DNA from: a bacterium
Lineage (GTDB): Bacteria > Elusimicrobiota > Elusimicrobia > UBA1565 > UBA9628
Direction of reading: 5' to 3'
Length of the DNA: 10,809 nt
Assembly (NCBI GenBank): GCA_021790955.1
Contig: JAJYFI010000023.1
Location: forward strand, 1-10,809
Shown here: in pieces, positions 5,247 to 10,790 of the stretch
How positions within the stretch are numbered: position 1 is the stretch's first letter
Layout: each line of letters opens with the position of its first letter
Notes under the pieces: model-generated
Seen by the model: the letters and a program-made list of their open reading frames with translations, nothing else
Database searches by the model: none
What the model was told of the DNA's origin: nothing
Program-made: the position numbers and the translations under genes

Positions 5247-6992
5247 ATGGAAGCCCTTCAAGACCGCCCCACAGCCGCTCCCGTCCCGCCGACTTCCCGA
5301 ACCCGAAGGCCCAAGGTGCTCTTGACCAGCGTCTGCCGGCCGCTGGGTCCGCGCCATGGGGACGCGCCCAGCGTGGGCTACGAGCTCCTCTTCAACCAGG
5401 TCACCCGGGCCCAGGGCCTTTTCAGCCCCCGGGCACTCCATCTTCATTTCTCCCTGGAATATATCGCCAACAATCTCGACGCCCCCGCGGTCGTCCTACA
5501 GTACCCCTCCCGGCGCGAGCTCATCCGCGAGCTCAAGAAAGGCTACGACTACGTGGGCGTCTCCTTTCTGCTCGCGGTATTCCACAAAATGAAAGAGACC
5601 GTGGCATTGATCCGCCGCTATTCGCCCAACTCGAAGATCGTGCTCGGCGGCTACGGCACCGTGCTCAAAGACGAGGTCCTGGCGCCTTATTCGGATCACA
5701 TCTGCCGCGAGGAGGGCGTGGCCTTCTTCCGGCGGCTCCTGGACGAGCCGGAAAAGCCCATCCCCTACGACCACCCCCTGATCACGAGCCGCCTGAAGCT
5801 TTTCTCCCTGCCCGTCTCCAGGACGGGCATGATCTTCGCGGGCCTGGGCTGCGCCAACGGCTGCGATTTCTGCTGCACCTCCCATTTTTTCAAGCGCCGG
5901 CACTTGAAGCTCCTGCCGGACGGCAAGGACATCTACGCCGTCATCGAGCGCTATTTGGACATCGACCCCCACATGTCCTTCGTCATCCTCGACGAGGATT
6001 TCCTGCTCAACCGCCGCCGCGCCATGGAGTTCAGGGACTGCGTGCTCAAGGGCGGCCGCGCCGTCTCCATCTTCGTCTTCTCCAGCATCCGCGCGATCTC
6101 CCGCTACACGACCCAGGAAATCCTCGAGATGGGCATCGACGGCTTCTGGATCGGCTACGAGGGCACTCGCTCCAACTTCCCCAAGCAGCAGGGCCGGCCG
6201 CCCGCGGAGCTCTTCCCGGACTTCAAGCGCCACGGGATCACGATCCTGGCCTCCATGATCGTCGGCTTCGACTACCAGGACCGCGACGTCGTGGCCCAGG
6301 AACTCGACGGGCTCTTGAAGCTCGAGCCGGGCCTTACCCAAATCCTGATCTACGGCCCGACGCCGGGGACCCCCTTCTACGAGCGCATCATGAGCCAGCG
6401 CCTGCTCCAGGATGATCTCGCCAAGGACTCGGATCTCTATTACCGGCGCTCGGACGGCTTCGCCACCATGATCAAGCATCCGCGGCTCTCCGCCTCCGAG
6501 ATCGAGGACATCCAGCGCTGGTGCTTCAAGGAGGACTTCCGTCGGCTTGGCCCCAGCGTCTTTCGCGTCGTCGAAACATGGCTGAACGGCTACGAACGCT
6601 GGAAGGATTCCCCCGTCCCTTTCCTGCGCCTGAAGGCGGCCCGTTTCGCCCGCGAAGCCCGCAACGCCTACCCCGCCTTCCTCCCCGGCCGCCTCTTTGG
6701 CCCCTCCCCTGAGGTCCGGCGCCGGATCCGCCGGCTCGAATTGAGAGCCCACGACCTTCTGGGACGGCCGACGCTCAAGGAAAGGGTTTTCGCCGCAGGC
6801 GCCGTCCTGGCCGCCGCCTGGACTTGGCTGACTCTCAAGCTTCACCTCTTCCAGCATCCGACCCTTGTCCGGACCGCCTATCGGATGCCGCAACCCGTCC
6901 AAGAGGCCGTCCGGCCGCTGGAATTTCTCCCGGCCCATCCGGTCGTTATGTTGCTGGCCCAGCTCTTTAAGTCGTATCGTTCTGGGCTATAA
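5247..6992 (+). CDS. Radical SAM protein with B12-binding-like N-terminal domain
   Basis: The product is 581 residues. The N-terminal third resembles a cobalamin-binding domain (GYDYVGVSFLLA at about 99-110 and KIVLGGYGT at about 130-138), but I see no DxHxxG cobalt-ligand motif. The radical SAM core begins at GLGCANGCDFCC, with Cys202, Cys206 and Cys209 forming CX3CX2C for the 4Fe-4S cluster. ILDEDFLLN (247-255) and GIDGFWIGYEGTRS (296-309) fit later strands of the barrel. The C-terminal 80 residues contain hydrophobic stretches and may touch the membrane. Such enzymes methylate or rearrange unactivated carbons, often in lipids, hopanoids or tetrapyrroles; the substrate is unknown. An ATG at 5214 is in frame but lies inside the operator; 5247 fits the predicted transcript start. 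The KAS III-like gene follows 64 nt later. Confidence 0.85.
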   Translation: MEALQDRPTAAPVPPTSRTRRPKVLLTSVCRPLGPRHGDAPSVGYELLFNQVTRAQGLFSPRALHLHFSLEYIANNLDAPAVVLQYPSRRELIRELKKGYDYVGVSFLLAVFHKMKETVALIRRYSPNSKIVLGGYGTVLKDEVLAPYSDHICREEGVAFFRRLLDEPEKPIPYDHPLITSRLKLFSLPVSRTGMIFAGLGCANGCDFCCTSHFFKRRHLKLLPDGKDIYAVIERYLDIDPHMSFVILDEDFLLNRRRAMEFRDCVLKGGRAVSIFVFSSIRAISRYTTQEILEMGIDGFWIGYEGTRSNFPKQQGRPPAELFPDFKRHGITILASMIVGFDYQDRDVVAQELDGLLKLEPGLTQILIYGPTPGTPFYERIMSQRLLQDDLAKDSDLYYRRSDGFATMIKHPRLSASEIEDIQRWCFKEDFRRLGPSVFRVVETWLNGYERWKDSPVPFLRLKAARFAREARNAYPAFLPGRLFGPSPEVRRRIRRLELRAHDLLGRPTLKERVFAAGAVLAAAWTWLTLKLHLFQHPTLVRTAYRMPQPVQEAVRPLEFLPAHPVVMLLAQLFKSYRSGL

Positions 6993-6993
6993 T
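6988..6993 (+). promoter_or_regulatory. Consensus -10 element ahead of the KAS III-like gene
   Basis: TATAAT is an exact -10 match that overlaps the TAA stop (6990-6992) of the radical SAM gene. Transcription would start near 6999-7000, where the first leader stem begins. The upstream hexamer is a poor -35 match, so strength is uncertain. Confidence 0.5.
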
Positions 6994-6998
6994 TTCTC

Positions 6999-7039
6999 GA
7001 TGCCGGCGCCAGTCTGAAGTCCGGCATCGGATTCAGACT
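6999..7039 (+). promoter_or_regulatory. Leader with two mutually exclusive stems
   Basis: Two perfect 8-bp inverted repeats interlock. GATGCCGG (6999-7006) pairs with CCGGCATC (7021-7028). AGTCTGAA (7011-7018) pairs with TTCAGACT (7032-7039), extended by TCC/GGA around a GGCATC loop. Stem 2 uses bases from the right arm of stem 1, so both cannot form together. Stem 2 ends 3 nt before GAGGAGGG, the ribosome site of the next gene. This could be a small attenuator or translational switch; that role is inferred. Confidence 0.45.
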
Positions 7040-7056
7040 TCTGAGGAGGGAACGAC

Positions 7057-8058
7057 GTGTTGCACATCTTGGGCATGGGATGGGCTTTGCCCGACACCGA
7101 GATCACCAACGATTTCCTGCACAAGAATGTGGGGCTCGAACGGGGCCCCTCGTGGGTCGAGTCCCGCCTCGGCATCGAAAGGCGTCGCTCGGTCCTCAGC
7201 CGCGACTACATCCTCAAGACCAAGAACCGGGACCCCGAGCAAGCGATGCTGCACGCGAAATCCCGTGGATGGACCCCCGCGGTCCTAGGCCTCGCCGCCG
7301 CCCGGGACGCCATCCGGAACGCCGGCATCCGATCGAGCGACGTCGGCTGGGTGATCGTGAATAACGACATCCCCTTCGATCTCGTCCCCAACACGGCGAG
7401 CCTGATCGCCAGGGAGCTCGGCGCCGCCGACGGCCCCCACTGCGACATCAATTCCGCCTGCCCGAGCTTCGCCCTGCACATGAAGGTCCTCAACGACGCC
7501 AAGCCCGAGAACCTCCCGGAGTTCGTCCTGTGCGTCCAAATCAGCGCCTATACGACGCGCACGGACTATTCGGCCTCCTCCATCGACGGTTATATCTTCG
7601 GCGACGGCGCGGCGGCCCAGATCGTCTCCGCCCGCCACGCGGGGAGGCTGCTCGTCGAGCCCCTGATCTTCGAGACGAAGGCCTCCGGCGCCGATGAGAT
7701 CCGCATGGAGGCGACGGGGCATTTCGGCCAGAATGGCGCCGCGGTGCGTGAATTCTCCATCCGTAAGACCTGCGAGATCTTCGAGTCCATCGCCGAGCAA
7801 AAAGGGCTTTTCGCCGAGGACTGCTGGACGGTCGCCCATCAGGCCAACCACGTCATGCAGGAATCGATTTTGGGGCATCTGGGCCTTTCCGCCGAGCGTC
7901 ATTTGCGGAACGTGCGCGAACAAGGCAACACCGCCGCCGCCGGCTGTCCCTCGGCCCTGGCGCAGGGCTTGGACCGGCTTCACTCCGGGGACGAGATCGT
8001 CTACGGGGTGGTCGGCGCGGGCCTTGCCTGGGGCGGCGGCTACATGAAAGTCTTGTAG
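7057..8058 (+). CDS. 3-oxoacyl-ACP synthase III-like condensing enzyme (KAS III / thiolase fold)
   Basis: The product is 333 residues, the usual FabH-type length. The catalytic triad is intact: Cys135 (DINSACPSFAL), His261 (VAHQANHVM) and Asn291 (QGNTAAAGCPSAL). FGDGAAA (181-187) and the C-terminal GAGLAWGGGYM (320-330) are also family landmarks. The nucleophile context is ACPSF rather than the ACSGF of housekeeping FabH, so a specialised acyl substrate is likely. It would catalyse decarboxylative or head-to-head Claisen condensation of acyl thioesters. The start is GTG at 7057, with GAGGAGGG about 6 nt upstream. It lies downstream of the radical SAM gene and 33 nt before the Crp/Fnr gene, suggesting a small biosynthetic module for a modified lipid or acyl compound. 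The product cannot be named from sequence. Confidence 0.9.
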   Translation: MLHILGMGWALPDTEITNDFLHKNVGLERGPSWVESRLGIERRRSVLSRDYILKTKNRDPEQAMLHAKSRGWTPAVLGLAAARDAIRNAGIRSSDVGWVIVNNDIPFDLVPNTASLIARELGAADGPHCDINSACPSFALHMKVLNDAKPENLPEFVLCVQISAYTTRTDYSASSIDGYIFGDGAAAQIVSARHAGRLLVEPLIFETKASGADEIRMEATGHFGQNGAAVREFSIRKTCEIFESIAEQKGLFAEDCWTVAHQANHVMQESILGHLGLSAERHLRNVREQGNTAAAGCPSALAQGLDRLHSGDEIVYGVVGAGLAWGGGYMKVL

Positions 8059-8091
8059 ACGCCCTCCCGGAAGTAGCACAATGGGGGCGTC
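8058..8091 (+). promoter_or_regulatory. Hairpin occluding the crp/fnr-like start
   Basis: GACGCCC (8058-8064) and GGGCGTC (8085-8091) are perfect complements, extendable by a G-U and a C-G pair. The right arm contains the only G-rich ribosome-site candidate and abuts the ATG at 8092. In the KAS III transcript this stem would hide the initiation region of the regulator, favouring translation only when ribosomes finishing the upstream gene open it. Confidence 0.4.
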
Positions 8092-8772
8092 ATGCCCGCG
8101 CCCGCGGTCGACATCAAGGCCTTTCTCTCGGGGCTCAAACCCTTCACCGCCCTTCCGCCGGAAGATGTCGCCCGCCTCGCCGCCGCCGCGCGGCTCAGGA
8201 CCTACCGGAAGGGCGAGACGATCTACAACGAAAGCGAGCACGCCGACGGCGTCTGGGTGCTCCACAGCGGCCGCATCCAAATCTTCAAGTTCACCTCCCA
8301 AGGCGAATCCCTTGCCCTCGAGAGCCTCGCCACCGGAGAGCTTTTCGGGACCCTCTGCCGCCTGGGCTCCGGGGACCGCAGCTATCCCTGCACCGCCGTC
8401 GCGGCCGCGCCCACGACGGCGATCTGGCTTCCCGAACGCCTCTTCCTTGACTGCTACGCCAAGCATCCGGGCTTCCTCAGCGGGCTCTGCTCGCTGTGCT
8501 CCGAGCGGCTGCGGGACATGCAGGGGCTGCGCTGCCTGGGCCAGGAGGCCGTCCCGGTCCGGCTTGCCGCCATTCTTTGCCGCCTCCATCAAGTGCATGG
8601 GCCGGTCGTGCCGTTCACCAAAAAGGAGCTGGCCGAGCTGGTCGGCGCCGCCGTGGAGACCGTCTTTCGCGTGATCTCCAAGTTCGAGAAAAACGGCTTT
8701 CTCGAATCCTCCCACGGCAAGATCCACATCAAAAAGCCCAAAGAGCTTCAGGAAACAGCCCGCAAGGGGTAG
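8092..8772 (+). CDS. Crp/Fnr-family transcriptional regulator
   Basis: The product is 226 residues. A cNMP-binding-like beta-roll (about 18-125) includes YRKGETIYNESEHADGVWVL and ALESLATGELFG. A dimerisation helix (about 128-160) and a C-terminal winged helix-turn-helix (about 174-212) follow. The recognition helix reads VETVFRVISKFEKNG (188-202), with Glu189 and Arg193 at the Fnr/Crp positions that read a TGA core; the Fnr Ser between them is Phe192. The glutamate Crp uses for cAMP ribose is Thr87, so cAMP is unlikely. The N-terminal Fnr cysteine cluster is absent, although seven cysteines are present, including C133 and C136. The signal is unknown; redox, NO or haem are possible. It probably binds the three TATGAC-N4-GTCATA sites, one of which overlaps its own stop codon. 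Confidence 0.93.
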   Translation: MPAPAVDIKAFLSGLKPFTALPPEDVARLAAAARLRTYRKGETIYNESEHADGVWVLHSGRIQIFKFTSQGESLALESLATGELFGTLCRLGSGDRSYPCTAVAAAPTTAIWLPERLFLDCYAKHPGFLSGLCSLCSERLRDMQGLRCLGQEAVPVRLAAILCRLHQVHGPVVPFTKKELAELVGAAVETVFRVISKFEKNGFLESSHGKIHIKKPKELQETARKG

Positions 8773-8791
8773 GTATGACTCAAGTCATACC
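8772..8791. promoter_or_regulatory. Crp/Fnr-type operator, copy 2 (upstream of DUF488-CBS)
   Basis: GGTATGAC-TCAA-GTCATACC is a perfect palindrome with 8-bp arms and N4 spacing, sharing TATGAC-N4-GTCATA with the copies at 5197 and 10773. It begins on the last base of the crp/fnr-like stop codon. Its centre, 8781.5, is exactly 41.5 bp upstream of the A of the DUF488 ATG. Confidence 0.72.
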
Positions 8792-8797
8792 CCTCGG

Positions 8798-8810
8798 CCC
8801 CCGAAGGGGG
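8798..8810 (+). other. Short GC hairpin after the crp/fnr-like gene
   Basis: CCCCC-GAA-GGGGG can fold into a 5-bp stem and may extend with imperfect flanking pairs. It could stall transcription at the 3' end of the regulator gene, but no T-run follows, so a terminator call is weak. It lies between operator copy 2 and its -10. Confidence 0.25.
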
Positions 8811-8816
8811 TAAAGT
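8811..8816 (+). promoter_or_regulatory. Putative -10 element of the DUF488 gene
   Basis: TAAAGT matches the -10 consensus at 4 of 6 positions, including the key second A and last T. It starts 29.5 bp from the operator centre and predicts +1 at 8823, the A of the ATG. No Shine-Dalgarno precedes that ATG, which is consistent with a leaderless message. Confidence 0.45.
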
Positions 8817-8822
8817 TAATCC

Positions 8823-9287
8823 ATGGCCAGCGCGCGGCGGGGAAAGCCCGTGGAGGTTCGCGAACTCGGGTGGTCCGGAGAGGGCTACCGCATCCTCGCC
8901 TCGTGGAAGATGCCCGGCGGCAGGAGCCGCCAAGGGCTTTTCGAAGCCTGGATCCCGGCCCTGGCTCCCAGCTTCGCGCTACGGCGCCGCTACGAAGCCG
9001 GCATCATCACCTGGGGCGAGTTTAGGCGGTTCTACGCGGCCGAGCTGCTCGCCCCTTCCTCGCAAAACATCATCAAGCCGCTGGGGCTCCTTTCCCTGCG
9101 CCGGCGTCTCGTGATGCTCTGCGACTGCCGGGACGCCAAGCGCTGCTCGACGTCGGTCCTGGCCCAGGCCATCGAACGCTGCCAAAAACGCCGGAACTTC
9201 GTCCTCGACGTGCCGGAGCGCAACAGGAATGACAATGGGGCGCGCGTCATCTCGATCACGGCCCGACCGCATGAAGCCGATTTCTAA
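8823..9287 (+). CDS. DUF488-family protein
   Basis: The product is 154 residues. The family signature is visible in order: SWKMPGGRSRQGLFEAWIPALAPS (27-50), GIITWGEFRRFYAAEL (60-75), and LVMLCDCRDAKRCSTSVLAQAI (96-117). The last corresponds to the LLCYE-x-CHR-x2-LA-x2-I block of DUF488, here with the His replaced by Ser. Biochemical function in this family is not settled, and a conserved Cys-rich pocket suggests metal or redox chemistry. It is soluble, with no signal or membrane segment. The downstream CBS gene begins inside its 3' end, so the two are translated from one message. Operator copy 2 sits at -41.5 and no ribosome site is visible, so expression should depend on the Crp/Fnr-like regulator. 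Confidence 0.82.
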   Translation: MASARRGKPVEVRELGWSGEGYRILASWKMPGGRSRQGLFEAWIPALAPSFALRRRYEAGIITWGEFRRFYAAELLAPSSQNIIKPLGLLSLRRRLVMLCDCRDAKRCSTSVLAQAIERCQKRRNFVLDVPERNRNDNGARVISITARPHEADF

Positions 9288-9795
9288 AGTCGAAGGTTCA
9301 AAGCCCCGCCGAGCCCTCCTGGCCGCGGACATGATGTCGCGACCTCTCGTCTGCGTGCGCCAGGGCGACTCCATGCGGCATGCGGCGGCGCTGTTGATCG
9401 AAAAAAACATCAGCGGGGCCGCCGTCGTGGACGGGCGCGGGCGCCCCGTCGGCGTCCTCACGAAGACCGACATCGCGCGCTACGAGCGCGACAGGAGCGC
9501 CGGCAAGGACCCCCTCGACGTCTCCACGGACTCCCTCAGGACCCTGGGGCCGATCGAGGCCGTGGCGCAGGGAGTGGGCCTCGAGCCCCCCTCGGAGCAG
9601 GACGCGGTGTTTCGATGGATGACCCCGAGGGTCATCTCCGTTTCGGCGACGGCTTCGGTGCAGGAGATCGCCCGCGAGATGCTGCGGCGCCGGATCCACC
9701 GGGTGTTCGTCAAAACCGCGAAAACCGACGCCCTGCTGGGCGTCGTGACCACCCTGGACGTCCTGCGCTGCTGTCTTTCCTGCCTGGATTCCTGA
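9235..9795 (+). CDS. Tandem CBS-domain protein (second copy)
   Basis: The product is 186 residues. The Bateman pair spans about residues 30-85 (LLAADMMSRPLVCVRQGDSM, then GAAVVDGRGRPVGVLTKTDI) and about 125-180 (RWMTPRVISVSATASVQEI, then RIHRVFV and LLGVVTTLDVL). It ends with a short cysteine-rich tail, LRCCLSCLDS. It matches the CBS protein at 1092-1676 through both domains, notably WMTP-x-V-[IV]-SV and RRIHRVFV/KRIHRVFV. An adenine-nucleotide ligand is expected from the family. I chose ATG 9235 because AGGA lies 6 nt upstream; ATG 9271 is an alternative giving 174 residues, and ATG 9229 abuts the AGGA. Either start lies inside the DUF488 gene, implying coupled translation. Its stop is one base from the convergent CDGSH stop. 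Confidence 0.88.
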   Translation: MGRASSRSRPDRMKPISKVEGSKPRRALLAADMMSRPLVCVRQGDSMRHAAALLIEKNISGAAVVDGRGRPVGVLTKTDIARYERDRSAGKDPLDVSTDSLRTLGPIEAVAQGVGLEPPSEQDAVFRWMTPRVISVSATASVQEIAREMLRRRIHRVFVKTAKTDALLGVVTTLDVLRCCLSCLDS

Positions 9796-9796
9796 G

Positions 9797-10048
9797 TTAT
9801 TTCGGCAGCCGGGCGTGCGTCCCGTCGCAGAACGGCTTGTGACTCGATCGCTTGCATCCGCACCAAGCCACCTTCTTGGCTTCCTTGAGCTCGACGCGGA
9901 TCGGAGAAAGCCCCGTGTTGAGCCTTTGGTGCGAGCCGTCGCAGTAAGGCTGGTTCTGGGACTGCCCGCAAGCGCACCAATGATACTCCCCGGGCTTCTC
10001 GTCTTTCACGTACGGCGCGCGCTGCGCGATCTTCGGTTCCATGGCCAT
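9797..10048 (-). CDS. Dual CDGSH iron-sulfur domain protein
   Basis: The product is 83 residues with two complete CDGSH motifs. Motif 1 is CACGQSQNQPYCDGSH (C25, C27, C36, H40) and motif 2 is CGCKRSSHKPFCDGTH (C63, C65, C74, H78). Each Cys3-His set binds a redox-active 2Fe-2S cluster, so this is a small soluble two-cluster protein of the type related to MiNT. It may carry electrons or iron-sulfur clusters, or sense redox state; partners are unknown. The ATG at 10048 has a G-rich stretch (about 10054-10060) upstream; ATG 10042 is an alternative. It has its own exact TATAAT upstream and is separated from the cytochrome gene by a strong hairpin, so it is probably a separate unit. Confidence 0.93.
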   Translation of the reverse strand: MAMEPKIAQRAPYVKDEKPGEYHWCACGQSQNQPYCDGSHQRLNTGLSPIRVELKEAKKVAWCGCKRSSHKPFCDGTHARLPK

Positions 10049-10060
10049 GATTGCATCCCC

Positions 10061-10081
10061 CCCTGATGGATAATGTCAGGG
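10061..10081. repeat. Inverted repeat in the CDGSH leader
   Basis: CCCTGA-N9-TCAGGG is a perfect 6-bp inverted repeat between the predicted -10 and the CDGSH start. It begins about where the message should start, so it is either a short 5' RNA hairpin or an operator. It has the wrong spacing for the TATGAC motif. Confidence 0.35.
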
Positions 10082-10084
10082 ACG

Positions 10085-10090
10085 ATTATA
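10085..10090 (-). promoter_or_regulatory. Consensus -10 element of the CDGSH gene
   Basis: TATAAT on the minus strand is an exact match. It places +1 near 10078, giving a leader of about 30 nt before the ATG at 10048. No good -35 is visible at 16-18 bp spacing. Confidence 0.5.
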
Positions 10091-10110
10091 GAAAAAGGCG
10101 GGACGGATAA

Positions 10111-10147
10111 GCTCCACCCTCCCCTCAGGGGGAAGGGAGGGTGGAGC
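10111..10147 (-). terminator. Strong hairpin between cytochrome c and CDGSH genes
   Basis: A perfect 13-bp stem (arms 10111-10123 and 10135-10147, GCTCCACCCTCCC and its complement) encloses an 11-nt loop. It starts 12 nt after the cytochrome gene end on the minus strand. A T5 run follows only about 14 nt after the stem (10092-10096), so it is not a canonical intrinsic terminator. It may end transcription or protect the 3' end of the cytochrome message. Confidence 0.55.
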
Positions 10148-10158
10148 GAGGAACGGTC

Positions 10159-10716
10159 TTACTTCGCGGCGACGGTCGAGGGGAAGAGCTCGTGGTAGCG
10201 CGCGGGGTTCGCCTTCGCGAACTCCTCGAGAAGCTTCTTGCGCGAACTCTCCCAAGCGGGCGCCTTGGCCCCGGTCTTGCGGACCTTGGAGTCGTAGACT
10301 AGAAACTGCCAGATCCTCTTGCCGTCCCGGCCCACCGGGCAGCCGGGCTTGGCCATCATCTTCTTCACGTAGCGGTTCCAGATATGGGCGCCGATCTGCC
10401 AGACGGCGGGATCCTTGAATATCTCGGGGGCCGATTTTTTCATCGCCGCCTGCTCGGCATCCGAGAGCTCCACGTACTGCGAATTGATCGGCCGTGCGAT
10501 CGTGTGGCATGCCGCGCACTTGAACTGGAAGACCTTGTAGGTTTCCTGGTATTCCTTGGGGTACGACGAGACGTCGATCGTGTTCGGCCCCAAATCGTTC
10601 GGGAAAAGCGCCCCCGAAGCCGATTGCGCCGCGCCGCGCCGCGCCGCGGCCGCGACGCCCGCGACGATCGCCGCCGCCAGAATTCCCTTCATCCAGCCTT
10701 CCATCACCCTTTTCAT
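10159..10716 (-). CDS. Periplasmic monoheme cytochrome c (c551-like paralogue)
   Basis: The product is 185 residues. A basic start (MKRVMEGWMK) and hydrophobic run (GILAAAIVAGVAAAA) form a signal peptide. The mature region has NTIDVSSYP (45-53), haem motif CAACH (67-71), HTIARPIN (71-78), then RYVKKMMAKPG (115-125), where M120 or M121 may be the axial ligand, and IWQFLVYDSKVRK (135-147). These blocks align with the cytochrome at 661-1095, but this copy has about 30 extra residues after the haem motif and a charged C-terminal extension. AAGGGGG lies 4 nt before ATG 10716. A longer frame to 10788 begins inside the operator and is rejected. Operator copy 3 controls it, so it is probably the electron donor co-regulated with ctaCD; that pairing is inferred. 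Confidence 0.9.
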   Translation of the reverse strand: MKRVMEGWMKGILAAAIVAGVAAAARRGAAQSASGALFPNDLGPNTIDVSSYPKEYQETYKVFQFKCAACHTIARPINSQYVELSDAEQAAMKKSAPEIFKDPAVWQIGAHIWNRYVKKMMAKPGCPVGRDGKRIWQFLVYDSKVRKTGAKAPAWESSRKKLLEEFAKANPARYHELFPSTVAAK

Positions 10717-10746
10717 AAAACCCCCTTGCGACTTTGTTTTCACTTC

Positions 10747-10752
10747 AGGATA
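10747..10752 (-). promoter_or_regulatory. Putative -10 element of the cytochrome c gene
   Basis: TATCCT on the minus strand matches the -10 consensus at 4 of 6 positions, including the key A and final T. It starts 29.5 bp from the centre of operator copy 3, giving +1 near 10740 and a 24-nt leader that carries the ribosome site. Confidence 0.45.
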
Positions 10753-10772
10753 CCAGGCGGCGGCGGCGCTCG

Positions 10773-10790
10773 CTATGACATACGTCATAG
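10773..10790. promoter_or_regulatory. Crp/Fnr-type operator, copy 3 (upstream of cytochrome c)
   Basis: CTATGAC-ATAC-GTCATAG is a perfect palindrome with 7-bp arms and N4 spacing, sharing the TATGAC-N4-GTCATA core of copies 1 and 2. Its centre, 10781.5, is at -41.5 relative to the predicted +1 at 10740. A gene diverging past the right edge might share it. Confidence 0.72.

Noticed and set aside
5496..6938. A 480-codon frame antisense to the radical SAM gene
   Set aside because: It is rich in Gly, Ala, Glu and Asp repeats typical of high-GC antisense frames and contains no recognisable domain; the sense strand has the CX3CX2C motif.
7285..8727. A 480-codon frame antisense to the KAS III-like and regulator genes
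   Set aside because: It runs across two well-supported genes and their spacer with no domain pattern, so it is a high-GC shadow.
8798..8810. Intrinsic terminator for the regulator gene
   Set aside because: The stem is only 5 bp and is followed by TAAAGTTAAT rather than a T-run, so it is kept only as a weak hairpin.
9618..9636. GATGACCC-CGA-GGGTCATC palindrome resembling the ATGAC/GTCAT motif
   Set aside because: It lies inside the second CBS gene over the conserved MTP segment, the ATGAC/GTCAT spacing is wider than N4, and no promoter follows, so it is best explained by coding sequence.
10061..10081. The TGA-N9-TCA repeat upstream of CDGSH as a fourth copy of the regulon site
   Set aside because: The spacing is 9 rather than the 6 bases between TGA and TCA in the three true copies, and the TATGAC half-site is absent.
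10717..10788. Longer N-terminus for the right-hand cytochrome starting at 10788
   Set aside because: The codons lie inside the operator and predicted promoter, and ATG 10716 has AAGGGGG and opens a normal signal peptide.
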